Assembly: GCA_024236235.1 (NCBI GenBank)
Contig: JACKKV010000001.1
Span: 62,001-126,000 of the forward strand
Source of the DNA: Novosphingobium sp.
GTDB lineage: Bacteria; Pseudomonadota; Alphaproteobacteria; Sphingomonadales; Sphingomonadaceae
Length of the DNA: 64,000 nt
Reading direction: 5' to 3'
Position 1 is the first letter of the stretch, and each line of letters opens with the position of its first letter. The notes under the pieces were generated by a model, which did not search any database, was not told where the DNA came from, and worked only from the letters and a program-made list of their open reading frames with translations. Shown in pieces: positions 43,533 through 52,543 of this stretch. The translations under genes were made by a program, and so were the position numbers.

Positions 43533-44225
43533 CTACATGAAACGTTCGGCCGTGGCGAAGAACTGAACCGCTTCGGCGGGCCGGTTCAGCAAGGCCTGCC
43601 ATGCTGCCACGTCTGCGGCGATGCCTTCCTCCATTGCCATCCGCGTTGGCCAGTAAAGCTCGCGCACGCCGATGCAGAAGGCGCCTTCGGGGTGGACCTG
43701 CGGACTGGGGTGACAGCGCACGTGGCGCAGCGCGCCGATCCGGCGGCCCAGTTCGATGTCATCGGCACCCTCCCAGGGTTCGGCGCCGTCACGAATGATG
43801 AACTGCAGCAACTTCACGCTGAAGGGGCGCTCGTCCAGCCGGAACAGCTTGTCGCCATATTCGGCATCGGGATCAGTCCAGTCCACCCCGCCATGAATGA
43901 TGTCTTCACTGGCAAAGCACCATTCCAGTTTTTCCAGATCGACGAACAACGGCTCGTCAGGCAGGACATGCTCGACGTAATTGGGCTCCGTCCCGAAATT
44001 CAGGCCGGCATGGGCATTGTCCATCCACACTTCGGCACAGGCTTCGAAGCGGCTCTGATCCGGGCCAAGCAGATCGGTGTGGAAATGATGGCTCTGCGTG
44101 TAGGCGCGCATGTAGGAAATGCGCCGCCCCATCGTGCCATGGGGATGGCGATAGTGATCGTGGAAATACTGTTTGGTAATTCCCGGCTTGCGCGGAATTA
44201 CACCGAACATCTTTAACTGGCCCAT
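43533..44225 (-). CDS. EthD-domain protein
   Basis: A 230-residue protein with tandem ferredoxin-like EthD/dimeric alpha-beta-barrel character: KMFGVIPRKPGITKQYFHDHYRHPHGTMG followed by FEACAEVWMDN in the first half, and VKLLQFIIRDGAEPW in the second. EthD proteins are small accessory or catalytic proteins in oxidative catabolic pathways. Two tandem ATG codons occur; the second, at 44225, is better spaced from AGGAG. It stands alone between DUF1993 and pnp, so its pathway is not evident. Confidence 0.8.
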   Translation of the reverse strand: MGQLKMFGVIPRKPGITKQYFHDHYRHPHGTMGRRISYMRAYTQSHHFHTDLLGPDQSRFEACAEVWMDNAHAGLNFGTEPNYVEHVLPDEPLFVDLEKLEWCFASEDIIHGGVDWTDPDAEYGDKLFRLDERPFSVKLLQFIIRDGAEPWEGADDIELGRRIGALRHVRCHPSPQVHPEGAFCIGVRELYWPTRMAMEEGIAADVAAWQALLNRPAEAVQFFATAERFM

Positions 44226-44291
44226 CATCGACTCCTCTCACCACCGAGAAGTCACACATTTTTTCGGCTTTTCCAAGTTCCGCCACGCAAG

Positions 44292-44319
44292 AAAAAGGGC
44301 CCGAGTTTACCCGGGCCCT
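44292..44319 (-). terminator. Rho-independent terminator of pnp
   Basis: On the minus strand AGGGCCCG (complement of 44312-44319) pairs with CGGGCCCT (complement of 44296-44303) around an 8-base loop, followed by a run of five T. It lies about 25 bases after the pnp stop. Confidence 0.9.
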
Positions 44320-44343
44320 CATCTCATTGCCAGGCGGTTGCGA

Positions 44344-46650
44344 TCAGTCGTCGGACTTCAGGAAGGCCGGCATATGATCGGGGTTGCCCCCCCCGCCATT
44401 GTCGTCGCGGTCGCGGCGTCCTTCGCCCCTGGGACCGCGATCGCGGCCGCCGCCGCGCCCGCCCCGGTCACCATCGCGACGCGGACGACGGTCACCCCGG
44501 TCGCCCCGATCGCCGCGCGGTTCACGCGGTTCGCGGGGAGGACGGGTATCTTCCAGTTCCTCACCGGTTTCCTGATCGACCACGCGCATGGACAGGCGCA
44601 CCTTGCCGCGGTTATCGACCTCCAGCACCTTGACCTTCACTTCCTGGCCTTCGGCGACGACGTCAGTCGGCTTTTCAACGCGTTCATTCTTCATTTCAGA
44701 AACATGGACGAGCCCGTCCTTGCCACCCATGAAGTTCACGAACGCGCCGAAATCAACGATGTTGACGACCTTGCCATTGTAGATCTTGCCCACTTCCGGC
44801 TCTTCCACGATGCCCTGAATCCAGGCGCGCGCGGCTTCGATCTGCGACAGGTCGCTCGACGAGATCTTGATCAGACCTTCATCGTCAATGTCCACCTTCG
44901 CGCCGGTTTCCGCCACGATTTCGCGGATCACCTTGCCGCCGGTGCCGATGACGTCGCGGATCTTCGACTTGTCGATCTGCATGGTCTCGATGCGCGGGGC
45001 ATGAGCGGACAATTCGGTACGGGACGAACCCAGCGCCTTGGTCATCTCGCCCAGGATATGAGCGCGGCCTTCCTTCGCCTGGTCAAGCGCGGCGGAGAAG
45101 ATTTCCTTGGTGATCCCGGCCACCTTGATGTCCATCTGCATCGTGGTGATGCCTTCGCTGGTGCCGGCCACCTTGAAGTCCATGTCGCCCAGGTGATCTT
45201 CATCACCCAGGATGTCGGACAGCACGGTGAATTCGTCACCTTCGAGGATCAGGCCCATCGCAATGCCGGAAACCGGCCGGGTGATCGGCACGCCCGCATC
45301 CATCATTGACAGCGCACCGCCGCAAACGGTGGCCATGGACGACGAACCGTTGGACTCGGTGATGTCCGAGACCACGCGGATCGTATACGGGAAATCCTCC
45401 TTCGAGGGCAGGACAGCCTGCAGTGCCCGCCAGGCGAGCTTGCCGTGGCCGGTGTCGCGGCGCGAGGGCGCACCGAAACGGCCCACTTCACCCACCGAAT
45501 AGGGCGGGAAGTTATAATGCAGCATGAAGTTGGAATAAGAGAGTCCCTCCAGCCCGTCGATCATCTGTTCGCTGTCCTTGGTGCCCAGCGTGGTGGTGCA
45601 GATGGACTGGGTTTCCCCGCGCGTGAACAGCGCCGAACCATGCGTGCGCGGCAGGAAGCCGACCATCGCTTCGATCGGGCGGACCTGATTGACCTTGCGG
45701 CCATCAATGCGGGTGCCATCCTTGAGAATCGCGCCGCGCACGATATCCGCTTCGACCTTCTTGACGGTCTTGATCGCGACCATCTGGGTCTGGGCGTCTT
45801 CGCTGGCGAAGGCTTCCTTGGCCTTGTCACGCGCCGCATTAAGCGCATTGGAACGAGCCGATTTGTCCGTCAGCTTGTAAGCAGCGGCAATATCCCCGCC
45901 GATCAGATCCTTGAGCTGGGCCTTGATCGCTGAATTGTCGCTGACCGCGATTTCCCAAGGTTCCTTCGCGGCCTTTTCGGCCAGGTCGATGATCAGGTTG
46001 CAGACTTTCTTGCATTCTTCATGCGCGAACATCACGGCGCCCAGCATCACTTCTTCCGAAAGCTCTTTGGCCTCGGATTCGACCATCATCACCGCATTGC
46101 CGGTGGCAGCGACGATCAGGTCCAGCAGCCCTTCGCCGATTGCGACGTCCTGCTTGGGGTTGAGCGTATATTCGCCATCGACATAACCGACGCGGCAGGC
46201 ACCGATCGGCCCCATGAAGGGAACGCCCGAAATGGTCAGCGCGGCCGAGGCGGCGATCATCGCCAGCACATCGGGTTCGCATTCGCCATCGAACGAAAGA
46301 ACCTGCGCGATCACGTTGATTTCGTTATAGAAACCTTCGGGAAACAGCGGACGGACCGGACGGTCGATCAGGCGGGAAACCAGCGTTTCCTTTTCCGTCG
46401 CGCCGCGTTCGCGCTTGAAGAAGCCGCCCGGAATGCGACCGGCGGCGAAGAATTTTTCCTGGTAGTGAACGGTCAGCGGGAAGAAATCCTGGCCTTCCTT
46501 CACTGATTTGGCGGCGGTCACGGCGCACAGCACCACGGTTTCGCCATAAGTGGCCAGCACAGCACCGTCAGCCTGACGGGCAATGCGGCCTGTTTCCAGA
46601 GTGAGGGTCTTTCCGCCCCACTCCATGGATACGGTTTTCACATCAAACAT
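44344..46650 (-). CDS. pnp: Polyribonucleotide nucleotidyltransferase (PNPase)
   Basis: PNPase is a phosphorolytic 3'-5' exoribonuclease of the RNA degradosome. The 768-residue protein has two RNase PH domains (the first with FFPLTVHYQEKFFAAGRIPGGF; the second with RTHGSALFTRGETQ and ITESNGSSSMATVCGG). An all-helical linker separates them, a KH domain carries IRDVIGTGGKVIREI, and an S1 domain carries GKIYNGKVVNIVDFGAFVNF. The C-terminus is an Arg/Gly/Asp-rich tail of about 50 residues, longer than usual. AAAGGA precedes the ATG. It follows rpsO, as in most proteobacteria. Confidence 0.97.
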   Translation of the reverse strand: MFDVKTVSMEWGGKTLTLETGRIARQADGAVLATYGETVVLCAVTAAKSVKEGQDFFPLTVHYQEKFFAAGRIPGGFFKRERGATEKETLVSRLIDRPVRPLFPEGFYNEINVIAQVLSFDGECEPDVLAMIAASAALTISGVPFMGPIGACRVGYVDGEYTLNPKQDVAIGEGLLDLIVAATGNAVMMVESEAKELSEEVMLGAVMFAHEECKKVCNLIIDLAEKAAKEPWEIAVSDNSAIKAQLKDLIGGDIAAAYKLTDKSARSNALNAARDKAKEAFASEDAQTQMVAIKTVKKVEADIVRGAILKDGTRIDGRKVNQVRPIEAMVGFLPRTHGSALFTRGETQSICTTTLGTKDSEQMIDGLEGLSYSNFMLHYNFPPYSVGEVGRFGAPSRRDTGHGKLAWRALQAVLPSKEDFPYTIRVVSDITESNGSSSMATVCGGALSMMDAGVPITRPVSGIAMGLILEGDEFTVLSDILGDEDHLGDMDFKVAGTSEGITTMQMDIKVAGITKEIFSAALDQAKEGRAHILGEMTKALGSSRTELSAHAPRIETMQIDKSKIRDVIGTGGKVIREIVAETGAKVDIDDEGLIKISSSDLSQIEAARAWIQGIVEEPEVGKIYNGKVVNIVDFGAFVNFMGGKDGLVHVSEMKNERVEKPTDVVAEGQEVKVKVLEVDNRGKVRLSMRVVDQETGEELEDTRPPREPREPRGDRGDRGDRRPRRDGDRGGRGGGRDRGPRGEGRRDRDDNGGGGNPDHMPAFLKSDD

Positions 46651-46776
46651 ATATTTTCCTTTGACCCGCTGGCCCTATTGCAAGCGGGGTTTGCTGCCGG
46701 GGATACCGTCCCGGTCCGGTGCGGGGCCTTTTCCTGCCCCGGGGTGGCTGCCGGATTGCGGCCACGGCCCAAAGCG

Positions 46777-46804
46777 AAAAGGCGGCCCACTGGGGAGCCG
46801 CCTT
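46777..46804 (-). terminator. Hairpin terminator between rpsO and pnp
   Basis: On the minus strand AAGGCGGC and GCCGCCTTTT form a stem with a 10-base loop and a T-run, starting ten bases after rpsO stops. Between it and pnp (46665-46688) another inverted repeat, CCCGCT...AGCGGG, lies in the pnp leader. In E. coli this interval holds an RNase III-cut stem-loop that controls pnp. Confidence 0.85.
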
Positions 46805-46814
46805 CGCTAAACTC

Positions 46815-47084
46815 TTATTTGCGCAGACCCAGCTTCTGGATCAATGCGTTGTACCGCTCGACATCTTTTTTCTTGAGATAGGCGAGCAGGCTGCGGCGCT
46901 TGTTGACCATCATCAGCAGGCCACGGCGCGAATGATTATCCTTGTGGTGGTCCTTGAAGTGTTCGGTCAGATTGCGGATCCGTTCAGTCAGGATCGCGAC
47001 CTGCACTTCCGGCGAACCGGTATCGCCCGACTGACGGGCATTGTCATTGATGACTTCCTGCTTCTTTTCGGCGGTTACCGACAT
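46815..47084 (-). CDS. rpsO: 30S ribosomal protein S15
   Basis: S15 binds 16S rRNA in the central domain early in 30S assembly. The start at 47084 (MSVTAEKKQEVI) gives 89 residues, exactly the family length, and is nine bases from GGAG. An ATG two codons earlier abuts the truB stop. Signature segments are GDTGSPEVQVAILTERI and HSRRGLLMMVNKRRSLLAYL. It is positioned between truB and pnp, the conserved order. Confidence 0.98.
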   Translation of the reverse strand: MSVTAEKKQEVINDNARQSGDTGSPEVQVAILTERIRNLTEHFKDHHKDNHSRRGLLMMVNKRRSLLAYLKKKDVERYNALIQKLGLRK

Positions 47085-47090
47085 TCTCAT

Positions 47091-48044
47091 TCACTCCGCG
47101 ACATCGGGTAGGTTGAAACCCCTGACCACTTTCGCGGTCCCGGCGTCGAGTTGCATCAGCGCGACCGGGGCATTGCCCGCCCTTGCCCAATACAGCCCGT
47201 CATCCTGGGGCAATCCGGAGATGACACGGCCCTGACGGACCGCCCGCACGCTTTCCGGATCGAGGTCCAGGGCCGGGATGTCGTCCAGCCCTGCCTCCAG
47301 CGGCAGGATTACGTCTTCAAGCGCCGCGCCCTTACCCACTTCGTTCAATTTGTCCAGTGAAATCGCCCGTTCGAGCGTGAAGGGACCGGCCTTGATCCGC
47401 CTTAGATAGGCCACATGCCCCAGGGTTCCAAGGGCGCGTGCGATGTCGCGCGCCAGGCTGCGGATATAAGTGCCCTTGGAGACATGCGCCGCAAGCATGA
47501 TTTCCTGCAATGGTCCGTTCGCCTCAGGCGCAGCCGAGACCCCTTGCACAACCGCGCCTTGCCTGTGCCCGCCACAAACGGACAGGGCGTGAATCGTCAC
47601 TGCGCGCGCCTTCAGTTCCACCGCTTCCCCGGCCCGCGCAAGATCATAGGCGCGCTGGCCATCCACCTTCAGCGCGGAATAGGCCGGCGGGACCTGCTCG
47701 ATCGGGCCAGTGAAGCGGGGCAGGATCGCCTCGATCTGCGCCAGTTGCGACCGCACTTCGCTGGTCTCGATCACCTTGCCTTCCAGATCGAGCGTATCGG
47801 TCTCCGCTCCGAAGGCGATGGTGAATTCATAGATCTTGCTGGCATCCAGCATCCGTCCGACCAGCTTGGTCGCCTCGCCCAGCGCGATCGGCAGGACGCC
47901 GCTCGCCAGCGGGTCAAGCGTGCCGCCGTGACCGACCTTGATCTTGCCATATCCGGCTTCGCGCAGATTGCGCTTCACCGCCGCCACGGCCTGCGTCGAA
48001 CCCAGCCCAAGCGGCTTGTCGAGGATGATCCAGCCGTGGGGCAT
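47091..48044 (-). CDS. truB: tRNA pseudouridine(55) synthase TruB
   Basis: TruB makes pseudouridine 55 in the T-loop of tRNAs. The 317-residue protein starts HGWIILDKPLGLGSTQAV and has the catalytic aspartate motif VGHGGTLDPLASGVLPIALG, then YEFTIAFGAETDTLDLEG and CSKGTYIRSLARDI-like HVSKGTYIRSLARDI. The ATG at 48044 (MPHGW) is chosen over the open frame extending to 48101, which overlaps the protease gene. It starts five bases after that gene's stop. Confidence 0.96.
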   Translation of the reverse strand: MPHGWIILDKPLGLGSTQAVAAVKRNLREAGYGKIKVGHGGTLDPLASGVLPIALGEATKLVGRMLDASKIYEFTIAFGAETDTLDLEGKVIETSEVRSQLAQIEAILPRFTGPIEQVPPAYSALKVDGQRAYDLARAGEAVELKARAVTIHALSVCGGHRQGAVVQGVSAAPEANGPLQEIMLAAHVSKGTYIRSLARDIARALGTLGHVAYLRRIKAGPFTLERAISLDKLNEVGKGAALEDVILPLEAGLDDIPALDLDPESVRAVRQGRVISGLPQDDGLYWARAGNAPVALMQLDAGTAKVVRGFNLPDVAE

Positions 48045-48049
48045 GGCGG

Positions 48050-48736
48050 TCAAGTGCCTGCGACGAGACGGGCCAGCGCCATGTAATGGCCACTGATCCA
48101 TTCGACCGGCGGCAGCACCAGCCGTTCGATGATGTTCGCCTGCGGAAACAGCGACGGGATGATCAGCAGCAACAGGAAGACCAGCGGCAGGCCAATCGGG
48201 CGCAGGCGATTGAACTGGCGCGCCGCGCCGCGCGGCAACATGCCCTCGACGATATGCGACCCGTCGAACGGCGGCACCGGCAGGAGGTTGAAGAAGGCCA
48301 GAAACACATTCACCATGATGAAATAGTTGAGGCTAAGCGCGACCAGTGCGACCGCTTGCCCGGGTGGCGTAACGAGGTAACGCGCCAGCAGGCCGAGCAT
48401 GATGGCCCCGACCGCAGCCAGCACCAGATTGCTGCCCGGCCCCGCCGCTGCCACCGCCATCATGCCCAAGCGCGGATTACGCAGTCGCCACTTGTTGACC
48501 GGCACCGGCCTAGCCCAGCCGAACACCGGCGCCTTGATCAGCGCCAGGATCGCCGGGAGCACCACGGTGCCGACGGGATCGACATGGCGCAACGGGTTCA
48601 GCGTCAGCCGCCCCTGCTCGCTCGCCGTGCTGTCACCCAGCAGCCGCGCGACATAGCCGTGCGCGACTTCGTGAAAGACGATGGCGAAGACCAGCGCCGG
48701 GATCAGCGCAATGGCGGTCAGGAGGGTTTCATTCAT
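48050..48736 (-). CDS. Site-2 protease family protein (M50 metalloprotease)
   Basis: A 228-residue membrane metalloprotease of the short (Rhomboid-size, PDZ-free) site-2 protease class. The zinc motif HExxH is FHEVAHGYVARLLGD. The third ligand lies in FFNLLPVPPFDGSHI, equivalent to the NPxPxxDG motif. About five hydrophobic helices surround them. Substrates of this class are mostly unknown. It is embedded in the translation operon between rbfA and truB, an arrangement seen in several alphaproteobacteria, and is probably co-expressed. Confidence 0.9.
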   Translation of the reverse strand: MNETLLTAIALIPALVFAIVFHEVAHGYVARLLGDSTASEQGRLTLNPLRHVDPVGTVVLPAILALIKAPVFGWARPVPVNKWRLRNPRLGMMAVAAAGPGSNLVLAAVGAIMLGLLARYLVTPPGQAVALVALSLNYFIMVNVFLAFFNLLPVPPFDGSHIVEGMLPRGAARQFNRLRPIGLPLVFLLLLIIPSLFPQANIIERLVLPPVEWISGHYMALARLVAGT

Positions 48737-48778
48737 GACAGGTTAGATAGGAGTTCTGGCGGCAAAGGCCAGCGCGCA

Positions 48779-49177
48779 TCAATCGTCGCCTCCCAGATCG
48801 CGCACCACCTTGGGATCGGCCAGCAGCCGTTCGATCCGGTCCGCCTCGTCAAAGCTTTCGTCAGCCCGGAACTGCAGCTTCGCGGCAAATTTCAGGCCCA
48901 TGCGCTTTGCCACTTCGCGCTGGAAGAAGGCGGTGTTGCGGCGCAGCGCCTTCAGCACAGCGTCTTCATCCTCGCCCAGCAGGGGCTTCACATAGACCGT
49001 CGCATTCCTCAGATCAGGTGTCATCCGGACTTCGGTGACGCTTACCGAATGCGCCGTCAGCGTTTCGTCATGCACTTCCTGCCGGGTGAGCAGTTCGGAA
49101 AGGATGTGGCGCACCCGTTCCCCCACCTTGAGCAGGCGGACCGAATGCTGTTCAGGCGTGAATTGCTGCCGGGCCAT
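48779..49177 (-). CDS. rbfA: 30S ribosome-binding factor RbfA
   Basis: RbfA binds immature 30S subunits and helps 16S 5'-end processing, particularly in the cold. The 132-residue protein has the KH-type core: RLLKVGERVRHILSELLTR, VSVTEVRMTPDLRNATVYVKPL and RREVAKRMGLKFAAKLQFRADESFDEADRIERLL, in slightly varied form. It follows infB by 35 bases on the minus strand, the canonical order. Confidence 0.96.
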   Translation of the reverse strand: MARQQFTPEQHSVRLLKVGERVRHILSELLTRQEVHDETLTAHSVSVTEVRMTPDLRNATVYVKPLLGEDEDAVLKALRRNTAFFQREVAKRMGLKFAAKLQFRADESFDEADRIERLLADPKVVRDLGGDD

Positions 49178-49212
49178 GGGCTACGCGCTCCGCATGGAAA
49201 GGCACGAACGGA

Positions 49213-51780
49213 TCACAGGACCCGTTCGCGTTCCTCCACCTCGAAGACCTCCAGGCTGTCGCCCGGCTTGATGTCGTTCGTATCCTGCAGCACCACACCG
49301 CATTCGAGACCCGTGCGGACTTCGTCCACATCGTCCTTGAAGCGCCGCAGCGAAGCGATGGTGGTTTTCGACACGATGACATCGTCGCGGGTGAGACGCG
49401 CGAAGAGCCCCTTGCGGATCGCACCTTCGGTGACGAGCAGACCGGCGGCCTTGTCCTTCTTGCCCGCCGGGAAGATTTCCTTGACCTCGGCGCGGCCGAC
49501 CACATGCTCGATCTTTTCCGGCCCCAGTTCGCCCGCCATCTCCTTCGCGATTTCCTCGGTCAGGTGATAGATGACGTCGTAATACATCATCCGCGTCTTG
49601 TTGCGCTCGATCAGTTCGCGCGCCTTGGCGTTGGGCCGCACGTTGAAGCCGATGATCGGCGCGTTCGAGGCGCTGGCCAGCGTCACGTCGCTTTCCGTGA
49701 TCGCCCCGACGCCCGAATGCAGGATGCGCACCTTGATCTCGTCATTGGAGAGGTTGTGCAGCGCGGTGTTGATCGCCTCGACCGAACCCTGCACATCCGC
49801 CTTCACCAGCAGCGGGAACTCGATCACGTCACTCTTGAGGTTGGAGAACATCGCGTCGAGCGAGGCCGGGGCCGTCGCAGTGCGCATCTCGGTTGCCTTT
49901 TCCTGGCGATATTGCGCGACTTCGCGGGCACGCTGTTCGTTTTCGACCACGGTCAGCATATCGCCTGCCATGGGCACGCCGCCCAGACCCAGCACTTCAA
50001 CCGGGGTCGACGGACCGGCTTCCTTCACCTGCTTGCCCTTGTCATCAATCATCGCGCGCACGCGCCCGCTCTGCGTGCCGACCACGAAGACATCACCGGT
50101 GCGCAAGGTGCCCCGGTTGACCAGCACGGTGGCCAGCGGTCCCTTACCCTTGTCCAGCTTCGCCTCGATCACCGCCGCTTCGGCCGCACGAGCGGGGTTG
50201 GCCCTGAGTTCCAGCAGATCGGCCTGCAACAGGATCTTGTCGATCAGCTCGTCAAGGCCCGTCTTCGCCTTGGCCGAAACTTCCACATCCTGGACGTCGC
50301 CGGACATGGCTTCGACCACGATTTCATGTTCGAGCAGACGTTCGCGGATCTTCTGCGGCTTGGCTTCGGGCTTGTCGCATTTGTTGATCGCCACGATCAT
50401 CGGCACCCCGGCCGCCTTGGTGTGATTGATCGCCTCGATCGTCTGCGGCATCAGGCCGTCATCGGCAGCCACCACCAGCACCACGATATCCGTGACGTTG
50501 GCCCCGCGCGCGCGCATTTCGGTAAAGGCTTCGTGGCCCGGCGTGTCCAGGAAGGTGAGCTTGTGCTTGTCCTTCGTGGTGATCTGGTAAGCGCCGATAT
50601 GCTGCGTGATGCCACCGGCTTCGCCCTTCACCACATCGGTTCCGCGCAGTGCGTCAAGCAGGCTGGTCTTGCCGTGATCGACATGTCCCATGATCGTGAC
50701 CACGGGCGGGCGGGTTTGCAGCGATTCTTCGGGGTCGAGATCGACGCTGGTGTCGATATCGACATCGCTTTCCGAAACCCGCTCGATCCGGTGGCCGAAT
50801 TCCTCGACCAGCAATTCGGCGGTGTCGGCATCAATCGTCTGGTTGACGGTAACCATCATCCCCATGTTGAACAGCGCCTTGACCAGATCGGCGCCCTTCT
50901 CGGCCATGCGGTTGGCCAGTTCCTGTACGGTGATCGCCTCGGGCACGACCACGTCGCGCACTTGCTTTTCACGCGGCTGCTGCTGCCCGGCGAACTGGGC
51001 GCGGCGTTCCTTCTCCCGCGCACGCTTGAGCGCGGCGAGGCTGCGTGCCCGTGCGCCTTCATCATCATTGAGTGCGCGATTGACCGTCAGCTTGCCGCCG
51101 CGACGGCGGTCATTGCGGTTGCTGTCGCCGCGCGTATCACGCGGCGCCTTCTTGTCAGGGCGGCGCACTTCCTTGTCGTCGCGCACCGGCTTGGCGTCCT
51201 TGGGTTCGGCGCGCTTGACCGGAGCAACCGGGGTGAAACGGCGCGGTGCAGGAGAAGCGGCATCAGCTTCGGCACCATCGGGCGCATCATCAGGGGCGGA
51301 ACCGTCCTGATCAGGCGCCAGACCGGCGTCGGCCTCCGCACCGGATTCGACCGGGATCTCAACCTGCTCGGCCTCGGCCCTGCGGTTTTCTTCCGCGCGG
51401 CGCTTTTCCTCTTCATGAGCGCGCTGACGTTCTTCCTCTTCGCGGCGATTCGCCTCTTCCATGGCGGCAAGGCGGGCCTCTTCGGCCTCGCGCAGCAGGC
51501 GCGCCTGGATTTCCTGGCGGGTTTCGTTCGAAGGGGCAGGTGCCTTGCGCGGCGCAGGCTTGGCCGCGACCGGCGCTGGTGCGGCGGGCGGCGGTGGTGG
51601 TGGCGGCGCGGCCTCGACCGGCGCGGAGCCGGGTTTGACGATCTTGCGGCGCTTGACCTCGACGACCACCTTGTTCGTCCGGCCATGGCTGAAGGTCTGC
51701 TTGACTTCCCCAGCCTCGACCGACCGCTTGAGCCCCAGAGGCTTGCGGGTGCGCGTCGTTTTGTCTTCCGTATCGCTCAT
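49213..51780 (-). CDS. infB: Translation initiation factor IF-2
   Basis: IF-2 is the GTPase that places initiator tRNA on the ribosome. The 855-residue protein starts at 51780 (MSDTEDKTTRTRKPLGLKRS). It has a long charged, Ala/Glu/Arg-rich N-terminal region with a coiled-coil-like EEARLAAMEEANRREEEERQ stretch at about residues 85-130. The G-domain follows with GHVDHGKTSLLDALR (near residue 364), DTPGHEAFT and NKCDKPEAKP, then domains II-IV to the C-terminus. The upstream frame to 51963 belongs to the antisense of the YlxR gene. It lies between ylxR and rbfA. Confidence 0.97.
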   Translation of the reverse strand: MSDTEDKTTRTRKPLGLKRSVEAGEVKQTFSHGRTNKVVVEVKRRKIVKPGSAPVEAAPPPPPPPAAPAPVAAKPAPRKAPAPSNETRQEIQARLLREAEEARLAAMEEANRREEEERQRAHEEEKRRAEENRRAEAEQVEIPVESGAEADAGLAPDQDGSAPDDAPDGAEADAASPAPRRFTPVAPVKRAEPKDAKPVRDDKEVRRPDKKAPRDTRGDSNRNDRRRGGKLTVNRALNDDEGARARSLAALKRAREKERRAQFAGQQQPREKQVRDVVVPEAITVQELANRMAEKGADLVKALFNMGMMVTVNQTIDADTAELLVEEFGHRIERVSESDVDIDTSVDLDPEESLQTRPPVVTIMGHVDHGKTSLLDALRGTDVVKGEAGGITQHIGAYQITTKDKHKLTFLDTPGHEAFTEMRARGANVTDIVVLVVAADDGLMPQTIEAINHTKAAGVPMIVAINKCDKPEAKPQKIRERLLEHEIVVEAMSGDVQDVEVSAKAKTGLDELIDKILLQADLLELRANPARAAEAAVIEAKLDKGKGPLATVLVNRGTLRTGDVFVVGTQSGRVRAMIDDKGKQVKEAGPSTPVEVLGLGGVPMAGDMLTVVENEQRAREVAQYRQEKATEMRTATAPASLDAMFSNLKSDVIEFPLLVKADVQGSVEAINTALHNLSNDEIKVRILHSGVGAITESDVTLASASNAPIIGFNVRPNAKARELIERNKTRMMYYDVIYHLTEEIAKEMAGELGPEKIEHVVGRAEVKEIFPAGKKDKAAGLLVTEGAIRKGLFARLTRDDVIVSKTTIASLRRFKDDVDEVRTGLECGVVLQDTNDIKPGDSLEVFEVEERERVL

Positions 51781-51805
51781 AAAGCTCGTCTTACCCTTCG
51801 TACGT

Positions 51806-52543
51806 TCAATTCGTCGTCGCAGCGCCCGGCGCGGCGATTGCCGCCCCGTCGCTGTGATCATCTGCAGCCGCAGATGCGGCTCCGGTGAAGTGCAGCAGAC
51901 GCCTGAGCGGGATCGAAACCCGTTCGGCCGATGCACGATCGGCCAGCGCCAGATGGACGACATTGTCGCGGCCCAATGCCACAGACAGAGCCGCCCGGTC
52001 CAGTGGCAAGCGAATTCCGCACTTGCCCGAACCTTCTGCGTCCAGGCCTACTCGCCAGGCCTGGTCAATCTTGCGTGCGCCATCTTCGCTCGTATCACTG
52101 GCATGCGCGAGCCACGCCACCCGTCCCATGCGCGCCTGTTCCGCGATCCGGTCTGCCCCCAATATGAGCCTGCCCGAGCGCATTTCCAAGCCCAGCCGGT
52201 CCAGCAGGTTGCGCCGCAGCGCCTGTTCGGCGCGTTCGGCAAGATCATCGGGAATGACGAGCGGCGCACCCTTGAAGGCCCGCGCCAGCGCAGCCTTGAG
52301 GCGACCCTTGGCGATGGCCTGTTCCAGCTCACCACGCGCAACGCCAATCCAGGCGCCGCGTCCCGGCGCCTTGGCCTGCACATCGGGCAGGACCAGCCCG
52401 TCGGGCGAGATGGCCAGCCGCAACAGCGCATCGCGCGCGCCGTGCTCTCCGCTGAGCACACAGCGCCGCTCGGGGCCGCTTGCGCGTGCCCCTGCCGTTT
52501 CAGCGATGCCGGCGCCTAGCGGCTCATTGGGAAGTATCCGCAT
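51806..52543 (-). CDS. YlxR (DUF448)/L7Ae-like RNA-binding protein
   Basis: A 245-residue protein with an N-terminal YlxR/DUF448 domain (GPERRCVLSGEHGARDALLRLAISPDG, then GRGAWIGVARGELEQAIAKGRL) and a C-terminal L7Ae-like half (about residues 95-190). This two-domain form is the usual alphaproteobacterial version, encoded between nusA and infB. The ATG at 52543 overlaps the end of nusA by 20 bases. It probably binds RNA; its role in transcription or translation is not established by the sequence. Confidence 0.92.
   Translation of the reverse strand: MRILPNEPLGAGIAETAGARASGPERRCVLSGEHGARDALLRLAISPDGLVLPDVQAKAPGRGAWIGVARGELEQAIAKGRLKAALARAFKGAPLVIPDDLAERAEQALRRNLLDRLGLEMRSGRLILGADRIAEQARMGRVAWLAHASDTSEDGARKIDQAWRVGLDAEGSGKCGIRLPLDRAALSVALGRDNVVHLALADRASAERVSIPLRRLLHFTGAASAAADDHSDGAAIAAPGAATTN

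Noticed and set aside
44173..45309. 378-codon plus-strand frame over the 3' part of pnp
   Set aside because: Shadow frame; the pnp KH and S1 domains are intact on the other strand.
49504..51888. 794-codon open frame antisense to infB
   Set aside because: Composition is that of a reverse-strand shadow (His/Arg/Gly/Leu rich, no domain), and infB is certain.
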